From PALSA-1004 sp963804885 (GTDB taxonomy: Bacteria; Pseudomonadota; Gammaproteobacteria; Burkholderiales; SG8-41), in contig CAWDSF010000006.1 in assembly GCA_963804885.1 (NCBI GenBank), forward strand, positions 248,001 through 312,000: a DNA stretch of 64,000 nt, written 5' to 3'. Positions 35,215 through 44,116 of the stretch are shown piece after piece. The translations under genes were made by a program, and so were the position numbers. Position 1 is the stretch's first letter. The number at the start of each line of letters is the position of its first letter. The notes under the pieces are model-generated. The model was not told the DNA's origin, did not search any database, and worked only from the letters and a program-made list of their open reading frames with translations.

Positions 35215-37053
35215 CTAGCGCGCAGCAGCCGCCTGCGCCGTCATTTCAGCTTCCGTGCGTATGGTCATCACGCCCATCTGGTTCGTGCGGTAAACCGGCA
35301 TGACCACCGTGAGCTTGTCGCCCTGCTCGAGCAGCGCGATGTGTCGGATTTCCGTGCCGCGCACCGGCAGATCGAACATCGTCCACTTGTTGGTCGACGG
35401 ATCGAGCTTCACGATGCGGTCGGACGTCCACAGATTGCCCCAGACGTTATGCTTGTTGTCGACGGCAATATGATAGGGCTGCATTGTGGTATCGGGAAAC
35501 GGAATGATGCGCGTTTCCATCGTCTTGGTGTCGATGCGCGCGAAGGTCGCGCCCCATGAGTTACCGACCCACAGCACGTTCGCGTTCTTGTCGGTGCCCA
35601 TGCGGCGCGGTCCCTGCGACCACGGCGCCGGATTGTTGAAGCCCAGGTCGTTGACGGTTTCGTAAAACGCGCGGTCGTCGCCGGTGAGCTGATCCACCTT
35701 CACGTCGGGCAGCTTGATCTGGATCGCCTTGCCGGTGGCGACGTCGCCTTTGAAGATCGTATCGGTCGCCATCTGCGCCCACCAGCCGTTGCCGTCGCGA
35801 TCGCCGGCCGCGCCATAGGTGTCGAGCCGGGCGTTCTTTTTCGCCGGTGCGGTCGATTTGAATTCGGTGAATTTCTCGGCGACGGGATCGAAGCGCACGG
35901 CGCCGTTCGGCGTCGACGCCCAGATCTGTCCTTTGCCGTCGACGTCCATCGTCACTGCGCCGCCGAGTGGCGACATGCTCTCCGGCGTCTGATATATCGT
36001 AATGTTGTTGGTCGCAACATCGAGCTTGCCGAGCGCGCGGCGGCCCGGATTCACGTCGAACCAGAAGTTGCCGGCAGCGTCGCGCACGAGCCCGTGCGCC
36101 CCGGCGGCGCGCCCGTTCGCAGCATCCGCTTTGATGTAGCTCACCGCGCCGGTCTTGCGATCGACTTTGCCGATGGTTCCCAGCTTGTTCGGGTTGTTGA
36201 GCGTGAAATACAGCGTGCCGTCGTGTCCGATGCCACCGTCGTGCGGCATCTGGCCGAGCTTGGACGTCGTGCCCATCGCCCAGTCGGTGCCGTCGTTCGG
36301 ATTGTATTGGGTGCCGATGCCTGCATCGGGATTGAGCGGCAGGTCATAAAGCGTCCACACCGCGCGGGCTGCTTCGCCGGTCGGCCGTGCACGCGCCGCC
36401 ACTTTCATCGACGATTCGCCCGGCCCGCGTGCGCGCGCGAGATAAGCGGCCAGCTGCTTCTGGTTGCGGTCGAGGATTTGATTGGGCTTCGCGGCCGGCC
36501 CCGGAAATACGCCGTTGTTCGGCACGACTTTCATCATGCTGATGATCTTGTTCCAGCCGGCTTCGTCGAAGCGGAATTGCAGCGCATAGCTCGTCGAGTG
36601 GCACGCGGTGCAGTTGTTCATGAAAATCTTTTTCATGTGCGCGTCTTCAGGCGTCGCCTCAGGCAGCGCGGCGGCCATCATCTCGCCCGGCAACTGGCGG
36701 AAGCGCCGCTCGGCATCAGCGATTTCCTGCAGCGCGAAATTCTGGCGGCGTGCCGCGGTGAGGTCGACCGCGCCTTTACTGGCCTCGAAGCCCAGCGTCT
36801 GCGCCCATACGCGGTACTTGCCTGCGGGCAGCGGCGGGAAAACATAGACGCCGGCTGCATCAGTGTAGACGCTGGTCGTGATAGTGGAGCCTTCGAGCTT
36901 GGCGGAGACTGTGACCCCTTCGAGCTTCTGGCCGGATTGCGCGGTCACTGCGCCGCTCAATATCTGGTCGGCGGCGAATGCGGGCAGCGCCAGAGTGAAT
37001 GCGACGAAAGTGGCGGATGCGCATGCGAGGAGGGAGGACAAGTTTTTGTTCAT
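35215..37053 (-). CDS. Exported haem-c beta-propeller protein with transthyretin-like N-terminal domain
   Basis: 612 residues from the ATG at 37053 (AGGAGC upstream). Domains in order: signal peptide to ~28 (LALPAFAAD); a carboxypeptidase-regulatory/transthyretin-like domain ~30-105 (GVTVSAKLEG, GKYRVWAQTLGF); a cytochrome-c-like segment with haem motif CTACH at 148-152; then a C-terminal beta-propeller (~250-600) of the Vgb/streptogramin-lyase type with repeats like GKLDVATNNITIY and VKLDPSTNKWTMF. The architecture parallels the protein at 37499-39136. It is the last gene of the leftward six-gene module, 10 bases after a small cytochrome c. I infer periplasmic electron transfer or a haem-linked oxidase/lyase. 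I know no assigned function for this architecture. Confidence 0.85.
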   Translation of the reverse strand: MNKNLSSLLACASATFVAFTLALPAFAADQILSGAVTAQSGQKLEGVTVSAKLEGSTITTSVYTDAAGVYVFPPLPAGKYRVWAQTLGFEASKGAVDLTAARRQNFALQEIADAERRFRQLPGEMMAAALPEATPEDAHMKKIFMNNCTACHSTSYALQFRFDEAGWNKIISMMKVVPNNGVFPGPAAKPNQILDRNQKQLAAYLARARGPGESSMKVAARARPTGEAARAVWTLYDLPLNPDAGIGTQYNPNDGTDWAMGTTSKLGQMPHDGGIGHDGTLYFTLNNPNKLGTIGKVDRKTGAVSYIKADAANGRAAGAHGLVRDAAGNFWFDVNPGRRALGKLDVATNNITIYQTPESMSPLGGAVTMDVDGKGQIWASTPNGAVRFDPVAEKFTEFKSTAPAKKNARLDTYGAAGDRDGNGWWAQMATDTIFKGDVATGKAIQIKLPDVKVDQLTGDDRAFYETVNDLGFNNPAPWSQGPRRMGTDKNANVLWVGNSWGATFARIDTKTMETRIIPFPDTTMQPYHIAVDNKHNVWGNLWTSDRIVKLDPSTNKWTMFDLPVRGTEIRHIALLEQGDKLTVVMPVYRTNQMGVMTIRTEAEMTAQAAAAR

Positions 37054-37063
37054 CGAAGTGCTC

Positions 37064-37423
37064 CTATTTTTGCGGTTCGTTGGCGGCGCGCACGGCCGGC
37101 GCGGGAACGGTTCTGGCATAAGCGATGATGGCGTCGATCTCCGCCGGCTTCAGGTAGTACTTGAATGCAGGCATGCGGTCGGTGCCGTTCACGATGAAAG
37201 CTCGCATCACTTCATCGTTGCCGGCCGCCGATGACTTGTTGAGCAGCGGCCCATAGGTTTTGGCGTTCATTGACGGCGCGAGATGGCATACGCCGCATGA
37301 CTGGGCAAAAATCTGCCGGCCGAGTATCTGGGTCGCGTTGAGCTCGCTGCCTGCGGTTTGCGCAAAAACGGCGGTCGCGGGCGCGGCGAGCGCGCACATC
37401 ATTGCCGGGACGATCATCTTCAT
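37064..37423 (-). CDS. Small periplasmic c-type cytochrome
   Basis: 119 residues. ATG at 37423 sits behind CAGGAGGAG, a strong ribosome-binding site. Leader MKMIVPAMMCALAAPATAVF is cut near AQTAG. Haem motif CGVCH at 43-47 and a candidate axial methionine at 84 (GTDRMPAF), followed by a C-terminal helix (EIDAIIAYARTV). This is a complete class I cytochrome c. It lies between the two haem-propeller genes on the same strand and is the natural soluble electron acceptor for them. Confidence 0.92.
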   Translation of the reverse strand: MKMIVPAMMCALAAPATAVFAQTAGSELNATQILGRQIFAQSCGVCHLAPSMNAKTYGPLLNKSSAAGNDEVMRAFIVNGTDRMPAFKYYLKPAEIDAIIAYARTVPAPAVRAANEPQK

Positions 37424-37498
37424 TGTTTCTCCTCCTGCCGGTTCCAATCGATTCTACTGCCAACGCCGGTCAGGTCACCAGCGCGGATGGCGCGTGTG

Positions 37499-39136
37499 TC
37501 ATTCGAGCGGTGTAAGTCTGACAATTGAGGCGCCGTGGTTGCTGCCGACCCAGAAAGTGACGGGCGTGGTCGTGTTGTCGACCCAGACGCGGCGCACATT
37601 GGTCTGGCGCGGCAGAAGGTATTCGATGCTTTTGCCCGTGGCGGGCGTAAGCCGCAGCACGCGGTCGTTCGACATCGAGCCCGCCCACAGCTCGTTGTTC
37701 TTGTCCAGAAACACGTCGTACGGATAGGTAAACGGCGTCGGCACGTCCCATTCCTTGAACCGTTCTTTCACCGGATCGAACATCGCGACTTTGTTGGCTG
37801 CATATTCGGCAAACCAGATGCGGCCCTGCGCATCGCGCATGGTGCGGCGCGGCCGCGAACGCGGAGCGGGCGTCGGGTAAATCGTCGTCTCCAGCGTCCT
37901 GGCGTCCATGCGCGCGATCACCTCGTCGCCGAAGTCCATCAGGAACAGATTGTTTTTCTCGTCGGCGGCCAGTCCGTACGGCGAATGGTTGGTTCCTTCC
38001 GGCATGTACTTGAACGGATCGATGATTTCGTATTTTCCGCTCGCAACGTCGAGGCGCAGGATTACCTGGCGGCCGATGTCGGTCGACCACACTTTGCCGT
38101 CGACGTGCGCCTGGCGCGGCTGGACCATCGACTGCTGCGCCTCGCTGTTGTTGAGATCGGCGGGCAGTGGAAAGACCTTGAACGTGTTGTCCTTGACGTT
38201 GAACCGCACCAGGCCGGTCTGGAACATCGCGGCGAGCCACCAGTTGCCGTCGCGGTCCGGTTCCATCGCGAGCGAGCCTTCCGGCGCGCCTCTCTTGAGC
38301 GTCGGCCACGTGAACTCGCGGTGCTCGCCCGTGCGCGGGTCGAGCCGGCCCAGGGTGTTTTCGAGGAAATTCGAATACCACGCGATGCCTGCGGCATCCG
38401 TCAGCACGTCATGCGGCGCGATCGTGCGGCGCGGCAGGTCGTATTCGGTGATCATTACGCGGGTGGCCCGGCCGCGCGGGCGCGGCAGCGTTTTCAACGG
38501 GTAGGTCCACGTCGCGCTTTTGGAGAGGTTGATCGACGCGAGGTAAGCTGCCAAGGCGCGAAACGTCGCCTCGTTGAACGGCCGCGGTTTGGCGCGCAGC
38601 TGCTTTTTGTCCGGGGTGGTGTTGATCGCATACGTCGCCATGCGCTTCAGTACTTCGTACATCGCGTCGGGGTTGTGCTTGCTGCGCGCGATGCGCTCGA
38701 ACGTGTGGCAGCTCATGCATTCGATCAGCGGCCGCTTCTGTTCGGCGGTGCCCGGCATGCTGAGGAACCACTCCGTGTTCGTGAGCTGGGCGGCGAGGTC
38801 GCGCGTCTTGCGCAGCTTGAGCTCGACGTTAGCCGCGGGCACTTCCACCGCGGCCGCGCTGTCGAGCTCGAATCCGACCGCGCGGATAACGAGTTCGTAA
38901 CGTCCGGCAGCCAGTTTCGCCGGTGCGAAATCGAAACGGCCGCTCGCATCGCTGACCACAGTGTGGGTGATGGTGGCGCCGGCTTTGCGCACGCTGACCA
39001 GCACGCCTTCCATGCGCAGTTCCGCGGCGGAAGTGACGCGGCCGGTCAGAGTCGCCGCGGGTGTCTGGGCAAATGCGTCGGCGCAGAGTACGGTGAGGAA
39101 AAAGGCGCAGCCAGCGGCGAATTTACGCAATGACAT
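37499..39136 (-). CDS. Exported haem-c beta-propeller protein with transthyretin-like N-terminal domain (second paralogue)
   Basis: 545 residues from the ATG at 39136; a GTG at 39145 is the alternative, only 3 bases from the previous stop. Domains: leader to ~23 (VLCADAFAQ); transthyretin-like domain ~28-108 (GVLVSVRKAG, GRYELVIRAVGFE); haem segment with CMSCH at 140-144 in LIECMSCHTFERIARS; propeller ~225-545 with Vgb-like blades (GLAADEKNNLFLMDF, RIWFAEYAANKVAMFDP, NELWAGSMSNDRVLRL). Same layout as 35215-37053 but diverged, so an old duplication with two retained roles. Single-haem segments fused to a sensing or catalytic propeller suggest redox coupling. No signature of the virginiamycin-lyase catalytic site could be confirmed by eye. 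Confidence 0.84.
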   Translation of the reverse strand: MSLRKFAAGCAFFLTVLCADAFAQTPAATLTGRVTSAAELRMEGVLVSVRKAGATITHTVVSDASGRFDFAPAKLAAGRYELVIRAVGFELDSAAAVEVPAANVELKLRKTRDLAAQLTNTEWFLSMPGTAEQKRPLIECMSCHTFERIARSKHNPDAMYEVLKRMATYAINTTPDKKQLRAKPRPFNEATFRALAAYLASINLSKSATWTYPLKTLPRPRGRATRVMITEYDLPRRTIAPHDVLTDAAGIAWYSNFLENTLGRLDPRTGEHREFTWPTLKRGAPEGSLAMEPDRDGNWWLAAMFQTGLVRFNVKDNTFKVFPLPADLNNSEAQQSMVQPRQAHVDGKVWSTDIGRQVILRLDVASGKYEIIDPFKYMPEGTNHSPYGLAADEKNNLFLMDFGDEVIARMDARTLETTIYPTPAPRSRPRRTMRDAQGRIWFAEYAANKVAMFDPVKERFKEWDVPTPFTYPYDVFLDKNNELWAGSMSNDRVLRLTPATGKSIEYLLPRQTNVRRVWVDNTTTPVTFWVGSNHGASIVRLTPLE

Positions 39137-39148
39137 CGCGCGCACGCA

Positions 39149-39535
39149 CTAGCTGGCTTGCATGCGGCATTCGGTTTCGATCGATTTGACCGCCTTGCCG
39201 CTGGCGGGCGTTTTGCGGATGACCTTCGCCTGTGAAAACTTTTCCTTGTCGCACGTGATCGTGACGTCGTCCGGCTTGACCGACTTGGCGAAGCCGCCGA
39301 ACGAGTACATGCCGTTCTTCGCCGTGTGCGTCACGAATTTAATGCCGCCTTTGATCTGCGCGGTGACTTTTGCCTCGACAATGGGTTTGCCGGCGGCGTC
39401 CTTGACGAAGCCGAAAAAGCGCACGCCTTCGTCTTTGTGCTTGGCTTCGCCCATTTCGCCGGCGCCGCGGGCGGCCGGCGCGGCCAAAACGCAGCAGGCC
39501 AGTGTGCAGATCAGCATGGTTTTCGAGTGGGCCAT
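39149..39535 (-). CDS. Small exported transthyretin-like (carboxypeptidase regulatory) domain protein
   Basis: 128 residues with leader MAHSKTMLICTLACCVLAAP. The mature part is essentially one transthyretin-like domain (FFGFVKDAAGKPIVEAKVTA, ...NGMYSFGGF), the same fold found at the N-terminus of the two haem-propeller proteins in this operon. A possible disulfide pair is ITCDKEKF and TECRMQAS. It could be a free version of that domain, for example an assembly or partner subunit. Gaps are 3-12 bases to the following gene and 22 to the preceding one. Confidence 0.72.
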   Translation of the reverse strand: MAHSKTMLICTLACCVLAAPAARGAGEMGEAKHKDEGVRFFGFVKDAAGKPIVEAKVTAQIKGGIKFVTHTAKNGMYSFGGFAKSVKPDDVTITCDKEKFSQAKVIRKTPASGKAVKSIETECRMQAS

Positions 39536-39557
39536 GGGTCCTCCAGCTTCAAATAGA

Positions 39558-39896
39558 TCAGCGCAGAAAATATCCGCGCAGCAGATAAGCGAAAAAAATC
39601 AGCACGCCGAGCGGCACTATCCACGACCAGCCCGAACCGAGGCGCTGCGCGTAGCGTGCCGGCACCAGCCAGGCGATGAGGCACGCGCCGATCGCCACAA
39701 TGCCCGCGGTTGCCATCCAGCCGAACCAGTACATCGCCGGCCCGTCCTTCGGCTTTTCGACGCCGAGCCCCAACGCGCCCGTCACCGGGTGGTAAGTGAA
39801 GAGCGCATAATTTTTCCAGACGGCGATCACGTAGGCAAGCGCGTAGACGACCGTGAACACGATGGCGAGAAACACCGCGGTACGCGGCCGGTTCAC
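39558..39896 (-). CDS. Small three-helix membrane protein of the haem-propeller module
   Basis: 112 residues with hydrophobic segments near 8-27, 57-77 and 90-108 (AVFLAIVFTVVYALAYVIAV, MATAGIVAIGACLIAWLV, WIVPLGVLIFFAYLL). No family recognised. Its ATG overlaps the stop of the upstream membrane protein by 4 bases, so the two are translationally coupled and probably form a complex. The role is unknown; a membrane anchor for periplasmic cytochromes is the simplest idea. Confidence 0.72.
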   Translation of the reverse strand: MNRPRTAVFLAIVFTVVYALAYVIAVWKNYALFTYHPVTGALGLGVEKPKDGPAMYWFGWMATAGIVAIGACLIAWLVPARYAQRLGSGWSWIVPLGVLIFFAYLLRGYFLR

Positions 39897-40357
39897 GCGC
39901 CGAACCCGCGAAAATTATTGACGACGTGGCCGACGAGGAAATTCCACCACGTGATGAAAGCCAGCATCGCGGTCAATGCTTTGCGGGCGCGCGCGTGCTC
40001 GTCGGCGAGCGGTAGCCGCCAGAAATACCAGTAGGCCGGCAGCGCGGCCAATCCGATGACGGCAAAATGCTCTTTCAATTCGAAGGAGCCCATCGCTGCC
40101 GGCGTGTCGAGCTCTTCGAGCACGCCGCGAATCGAGATGCGGAATTCGGGATAGATGATCGCGCCGAGGACGAAGGTGCCCACGTACAGCCAGACGATCG
40201 CGTTCGTATAGCCTGCCGCGGACACCGCGCGAAAGCGGCCGCTGAACGAGCCCGCCTGTTTGCGCGCGGGCAGCCACGTGCTCGCGGTCTGATGCGTGAG
40301 CGCGCCGAGCAGCGCGACGGCGAACAGACCATGGACGATCAGCAACGCAATGTACAC
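39893..40357 (-). CDS. Four-helix membrane protein with histidines in helices (possible b-haem)
   Basis: GTG at 40357, 3 bases after GGGGGAG, gives 154 residues; an open frame continues upstream but lacks similarity. Four hydrophobic segments: YIALLIVHGLFAVALLGAL, NAIVWLYVGTFVLGAII, HFAVIGLAALPAYWYFW and FITWWNFLVGHVVNNF. A histidine falls within or at the edge of three of them (VHG, KEHF, VGHVV), as in small b-type cytochromes. If it binds haem b it could link the quinone pool to the periplasmic haem-propeller proteins. This is an inference; no family was recognised. Confidence 0.68.
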   Translation of the reverse strand: MYIALLIVHGLFAVALLGALTHQTASTWLPARKQAGSFSGRFRAVSAAGYTNAIVWLYVGTFVLGAIIYPEFRISIRGVLEELDTPAAMGSFELKEHFAVIGLAALPAYWYFWRLPLADEHARARKALTAMLAFITWWNFLVGHVVNNFRGFGA

Positions 40358-40460
40358 AAACTCCCCCTGCGCCGTCGCAGCGGGCGCGGATTTTATGCGA
40401 TTGATTGTGCCGCAATTGCTGCGCGCTCGCAACGCCGCCGGCGCGGCGATGCAAGACGCA

Positions 40461-41429
40461 TCAGTTCTGCATGCTCGCGCCCGATTCGCGGATCACGGGC
40501 TCCCAGCGCTTTTTCTCTTCGGCAATAAACCGGCGAAACTCTTCCGGGGTGCTGTGCCGCGGCTCGCCGCCGACCGTCACGATACGGTCGCGCACGTCGG
40601 CAAGGTTTACGATGCGCACGATCTCCTGATTCAGGCGCGCGACGATTTCCTTGGGCACGCCTGCCGGCGCGCCGATGCCGCCCCAGCCTGTCGCAATGAC
40701 CGCGATTCCCGACTCGACGAGCGTGGGAACCTCCGGCAAGCGGCTTACGCGCGCCGGGCTCAGCACGCCGAGCACGCGCAGTTTGCCGGTGCTCGCGTGC
40801 GGGAGCGCCGCCGGCAAGGTCGTGATGCTGGCCTGCACGTGGCCGCCCAGCAGGTCGACGACCGCCGGCGCGCTGCCGGCATACGGCACGTGAACGATTT
40901 CGAAGCCCGCCGCCCGGCGCAGCAGTTCCATCGCGAGGTGCTGCACGCTGCCGGTGCCGGAAGACGCGTAAGTCAGGGCTGCCCGCTTTGGATTTTGCAT
41001 AGGCGACGAATTCCCGCACCGACTGCGCCGGCACCGCCGGATGCACGACCAGCAGGTTGTGGTAATTGGCGACCAGCGAGATCGGCGAGAAACTCTCCAG
41101 CGTGTCGTAGGTGAGCTTTCTCTGCAGCGCCGCGTTCAGCGGAAACGGCGTGCTGAGTATGACCAGCGTGTAGCCGTCGGCCGGCGCTTTGGCCGCGAGA
41201 CTGTACGCGATGACGCCGTTGGCGCCGGGACGATTGTCGAAAACGACGGTCTGTCCGAGGGACTCGGTCAGTTTCTGTCCGACCACGCGCGCAAGCGAAT
41301 CGGACGGCCCGCCCGCCGGAAAATCGATGATCAGGCGCACCGGCTTCGACGGGTAGGTCTGTGCGAAGGATGAGTCCCGACGAGTAGGCAAGCAACGACG
41401 AGGCCAACGAGACGAAGGAAACCAGTCAT
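40461..41429 (-). CDS. Bug-family periplasmic solute-binding protein, two frameshifts
   Basis: The leader MTGFLRLVGLVVACLLVG starts at 41429 behind AAAGGA but is out of frame with the mature protein SSFAQTYPSKPVRLIIDFPA. One base appears missing in CCC at 41376-41378. A second shift at 40987-40989 (one extra base, AAA for AA on the coding strand) separates VREFVAYAKSK from RAALTYASSGTG. With both repaired the protein is about 322 residues, with VVFDNRPGANGVIA, PADGYTLVILSTPFPLN and TPEEFRRFIAEEKKRW. It is co-directional with the cupin gene 25 bases upstream and the membrane genes 103 bases downstream. Confidence 0.82.
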
Positions 41430-41454
41430 CGGGCGGATCCTTTCGGTTAGCGCG

Positions 41455-41772
41455 TCAGAGCAGGTTCTTGCAACTGATGAATTCGACTTCCTCGTCGAGC
41501 GACCAGTTGTCGTGCTCGACGTTGGCCGGAATGCAGACCGCCTCGCCAGGACCGATGATTTTGGTTTCGCCGGCGACGCGGTAGCCGAGTTTGCCCTTGA
41601 GCACCGCCACGATCTGCTCCTCGGGATGGCTGTGCGCCTGTTTTTTCGTGCCGGGAGGATAACGGTAGTAGCCCATCTCCATTCGCTCGCCACGTACTGC
41701 CGGCCGCTGCTCGCGGTCGTCCGCCGCCGCGGCGCCGACGCGTTCCAGGTTGCTCAGCCGATAGAATGCCAT
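41455..41772 (-). CDS. Small cupin-domain protein
   Basis: 105 residues forming one cupin barrel. Motif 1 is HSHPEEQIVAVLKGKLGYRVAGE, with two His and a Glu; motif 2 is PGEAVCIPANVEHDNW, with the fourth His. All four metal ligands are present, so a mononuclear metal site is likely. Small cupins of this kind act as isomerases, dioxygenases or sensors in degradation pathways. It lies 13 bases after the RidA gene in the leftward operon. Confidence 0.88.
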   Translation of the reverse strand: MAFYRLSNLERVGAAAADDREQRPAVRGERMEMGYYRYPPGTKKQAHSHPEEQIVAVLKGKLGYRVAGETKIIGPGEAVCIPANVEHDNWSLDEEVEFISCKNLL

Positions 41773-41785
41773 TGCTGCACGCCGG

Positions 41786-42226
41786 TTATTTTTTCGGCAG
41801 CCGCAAACGTTCGGGCTCGATGATTGCCTCCACTTCGATCTCCACCATCATCTCCGGCATCGCCAGGCACGCCACGCCGATCAGCGTGCTGGTCGGCAAA
41901 GGATCCTTGAAATATTTGAACCGCTCGTCGATCGCCGCGAAATACGCTTTCATGTCGGTCGTGTAGGTGATCGTGCGCGTGATGTCCGCAAATGTCGCAC
42001 CGACCGACTTCAGCGCAATCTCGATGCCGATGCATACTTCGCGGATCTGGCCGCGCATGTCGCCCGGACATGCAACGTCGCCATCGAGGGTGCGCGAAGT
42101 GCGGCCGGCGACATAGACATGGGTGTGCGTGGTGTCTTCCACGACCACCACCGGCGTATAGATGACCTGCCGGTTGCCGCCGACCTTGTAGGTGCCTTCG
42201 GGCGTAATGTGGTGACGCTTCAGCAT
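41786..42226 (-). CDS. RidA/YjgF-family protein
   Basis: 146 residues from the ATG at 42226 (GAAAGGAAT upstream). The trimeric RidA fold is indicated by VYVAGRTSRTLDG, MRGQIREVCIGIEIALKSVGATFADITRTITYTTDM and the closing MPEMMVEIEVEAII. The canonical RidA arginine (R-V/I-x-x-x-x-LP) has no obvious counterpart in TSTLIGVACLAMP, so ordinary 2-aminoacrylate deaminase activity is doubtful. Such variants often act as specific deaminases or hydrolases within catabolic operons, next to crotonase and cupin genes as here. Confidence 0.88.
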   Translation of the reverse strand: MLKRHHITPEGTYKVGGNRQVIYTPVVVVEDTTHTHVYVAGRTSRTLDGDVACPGDMRGQIREVCIGIEIALKSVGATFADITRTITYTTDMKAYFAAIDERFKYFKDPLPTSTLIGVACLAMPEMMVEIEVEAIIEPERLRLPKK

Positions 42227-42288
42227 TATCGATTCCTTTCGAGTGGTAGGGTGTTGCGTGAAAACCGACGTGTCGCGGGTAGCCGCGC

Positions 42289-43258
42289 TTATTCGAGCCG
42301 GATGTTCGCTGCCTTGATGACGCTCAACCATTTGGCCGTTTCGTCGCGCATGATTTCCGCCATCTGGGAGGGGCTCGTCGTGTACGGGTCGGCGCCCTCA
42401 CCGGCGAGACGCTCGCGCACTTCGCGCGATTGTGCCGCCTTGACGGTTTCGGCGTTGAGCTTCGCGACGATGTCCGCCGGCGTGCCGGCGGGCGCCAGCA
42501 GGCCCACCCACAGCATGAACACGACCTTGGGGTAGCCCGCTTCGGCCATCGTCGGCACGTCCGGCGCCGCCGGCGAGCGCTGCTCGCCGGTCACCGCCAG
42601 CGCGCGCAGCTTGCCGGCCTTCACCTGCGCGACCGACGGCGCGAGATTGTTGAACATCATGGGGACCTGGCCGCCGAGCAGATCGGACATCGCGGGGCCG
42701 TTGCCTTTGTAAGGCACGTGCGTGATGTTGATTTTCGCGACCATGCGGAACAGCTCCGCCGCGATATGCGACGAAGAGCCCGTCCCGGCTGACGCGTAAT
42801 CGAGCTGGCCCGGATGCGCTTGCGCAATCGCCACCAGTTCCTTGACCGTTTTTGCGGGCAGCGCGGGATGCACGATCAATGCATTCGGCTGCGCCGCGAA
42901 TATGCTGACCGGCGCGAGGTCGCGCAGCATGTCGATCGGCATCTTGCTGTAGAGGCTCGGGATTGATGGTGACGGTGGTGTTCGCGACGCCGAGCAGCGT
43001 ATAGCCATTGGGCGCCGACTTCGCGGCGAGTTCCGCGCCGATATTGCCGTTTGCGCCGGCGCGATTGTCGACCACGAATTGCTGGCCCGTCGCGTCGCTG
43101 AGCGACTTGCAGAACACGCGCGTGACGAAATCGGCGCCGCCGCCCGGCGGATACGGCACGATCACGCGCACCGCGCGCGCGGGAAACGGCTGGCCGGTGG
43201 CGGCTGCGCACGCGGCGAGCAACGCGGCAAGCAGCAGAATTTTCGCAACGGGCCTCAT
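42289..43258 (-). CDS. Bug-family periplasmic solute-binding protein, frameshifted
   Basis: The ATG at 43258 begins MRPVAKILLLAALLAACAAA, with mature start near QPFPARAVRVIVPYPPGGGAD. The frame breaks at 42959-42961: one extra base in CCC on the coding strand separates NTTVTINP from SLYSKMPIDMLRDLAPVS. Joined length is about 322 residues, with FVVDNRAGANGNIGAE, PNGYTLLGVANTTVTINP, LDYASAGTGSSSHIAAELF and SPSQMAEIMRDETAKW. It is 20 bases downstream of the crotonase gene on the same strand, suggesting its ligand feeds a CoA-dependent pathway. Confidence 0.85.
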
Positions 43259-43278
43259 GGCTGCGGGGGCCGCCGACC

Positions 43279-44073
43279 CTAGCGCCCGCGAAATACCGCC
43301 GCGCGTTTTTCGACGAACGCCTTGACGCCTTCCCTGTAGTCGTCGGTGTCCTTGCAAATGCCCTGCGCAAAGGTTTCAAACTCGAGCGCCGAGCGCAAGT
43401 CCGCTTCCAGGTTGTGGTGGATCGCGCGTTTGGCGAGCGCGATGGTAATCGGCGGGCCGGCCGCAATCTTGCCCGCAAGCTTGTAGGCCGCAGCCATCAG
43501 CTCTTCCGGCGCCACTACGGCGTTGACGATGCCGAGCTTCAGCGCTTCGGCCGCATCGATGGTTTCGCCGGTGAAGATGAGTTCGCTGGCCTTCGCCACG
43601 CCGACGACGCGCGGCAGGAAGTATGAGCCGCCCCAGTCGGGCGCGAGCCCGCGCTTGACGAAGGATTGCGCGAATTTCGCCGCGGTCGATGCAATTCGCA
43701 TGTCGCATGCAAGCGCCAGGTTCATGCCGGCGCCCGCCGCCGCGCCATTGATCGCCGCGATGATCGGTTTCGGACAGTCGCGCATCGCGAGTATGCAGCG
43801 GTCGCGAACCGGTGCCAGCCGCTCATCGGCGGACGCCGCCTGGCCCGCCTGCTCTTTCTCGCTCATCGACTTCACGTCGCCGCCGGAGCAGAAGCCGCGG
43901 CCCGCGCCGGTGATCACGATCACGCCGACGTCCGGATCGGCGCCGGCCGCGATGATCGCGGCGTAGAGATCTTCGCGCAGCGTGCCGCCAAGCGCATTGA
44001 GCCGATCGGGCCGGTTGAGCGTGAGTGTCGCGATGCGATCCTTGACTTCGTACAGCAGGCATTCGTATTTCAT
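43279..44073 (-). CDS. Enoyl-CoA hydratase/isomerase (crotonase) family enzyme
   Basis: 264 residues from the ATG at 44073. Crotonase landmarks: LTLNRPDRLNALGGTL, the first oxyanion segment GRGFCSGGDVKSM, KPIIAAINGAAAGAGMNLALACDMRIAS with the second oxyanion glycine, and GLAPDWGGSYFLPRVVG, where an aspartate stands near the usual catalytic acid. Substitution of the standard Glu residues suggests an isomerase- or hydrolase-like reaction as much as plain hydration. It lies 43 bases after the exported unknown protein and 20 before a Bug receptor. Confidence 0.9.
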   Translation of the reverse strand: MKYECLLYEVKDRIATLTLNRPDRLNALGGTLREDLYAAIIAAGADPDVGVIVITGAGRGFCSGGDVKSMSEKEQAGQAASADERLAPVRDRCILAMRDCPKPIIAAINGAAAGAGMNLALACDMRIASTAAKFAQSFVKRGLAPDWGGSYFLPRVVGVAKASELIFTGETIDAAEALKLGIVNAVVAPEELMAAAYKLAGKIAAGPPITIALAKRAIHHNLEADLRSALEFETFAQGICKDTDDYREGVKAFVEKRAAVFRGR

Positions 44074-44116
44074 TCGGCGGTCCTTCGTCGTTATGTGCTC
44101 GAGCGGCGAGAATACA

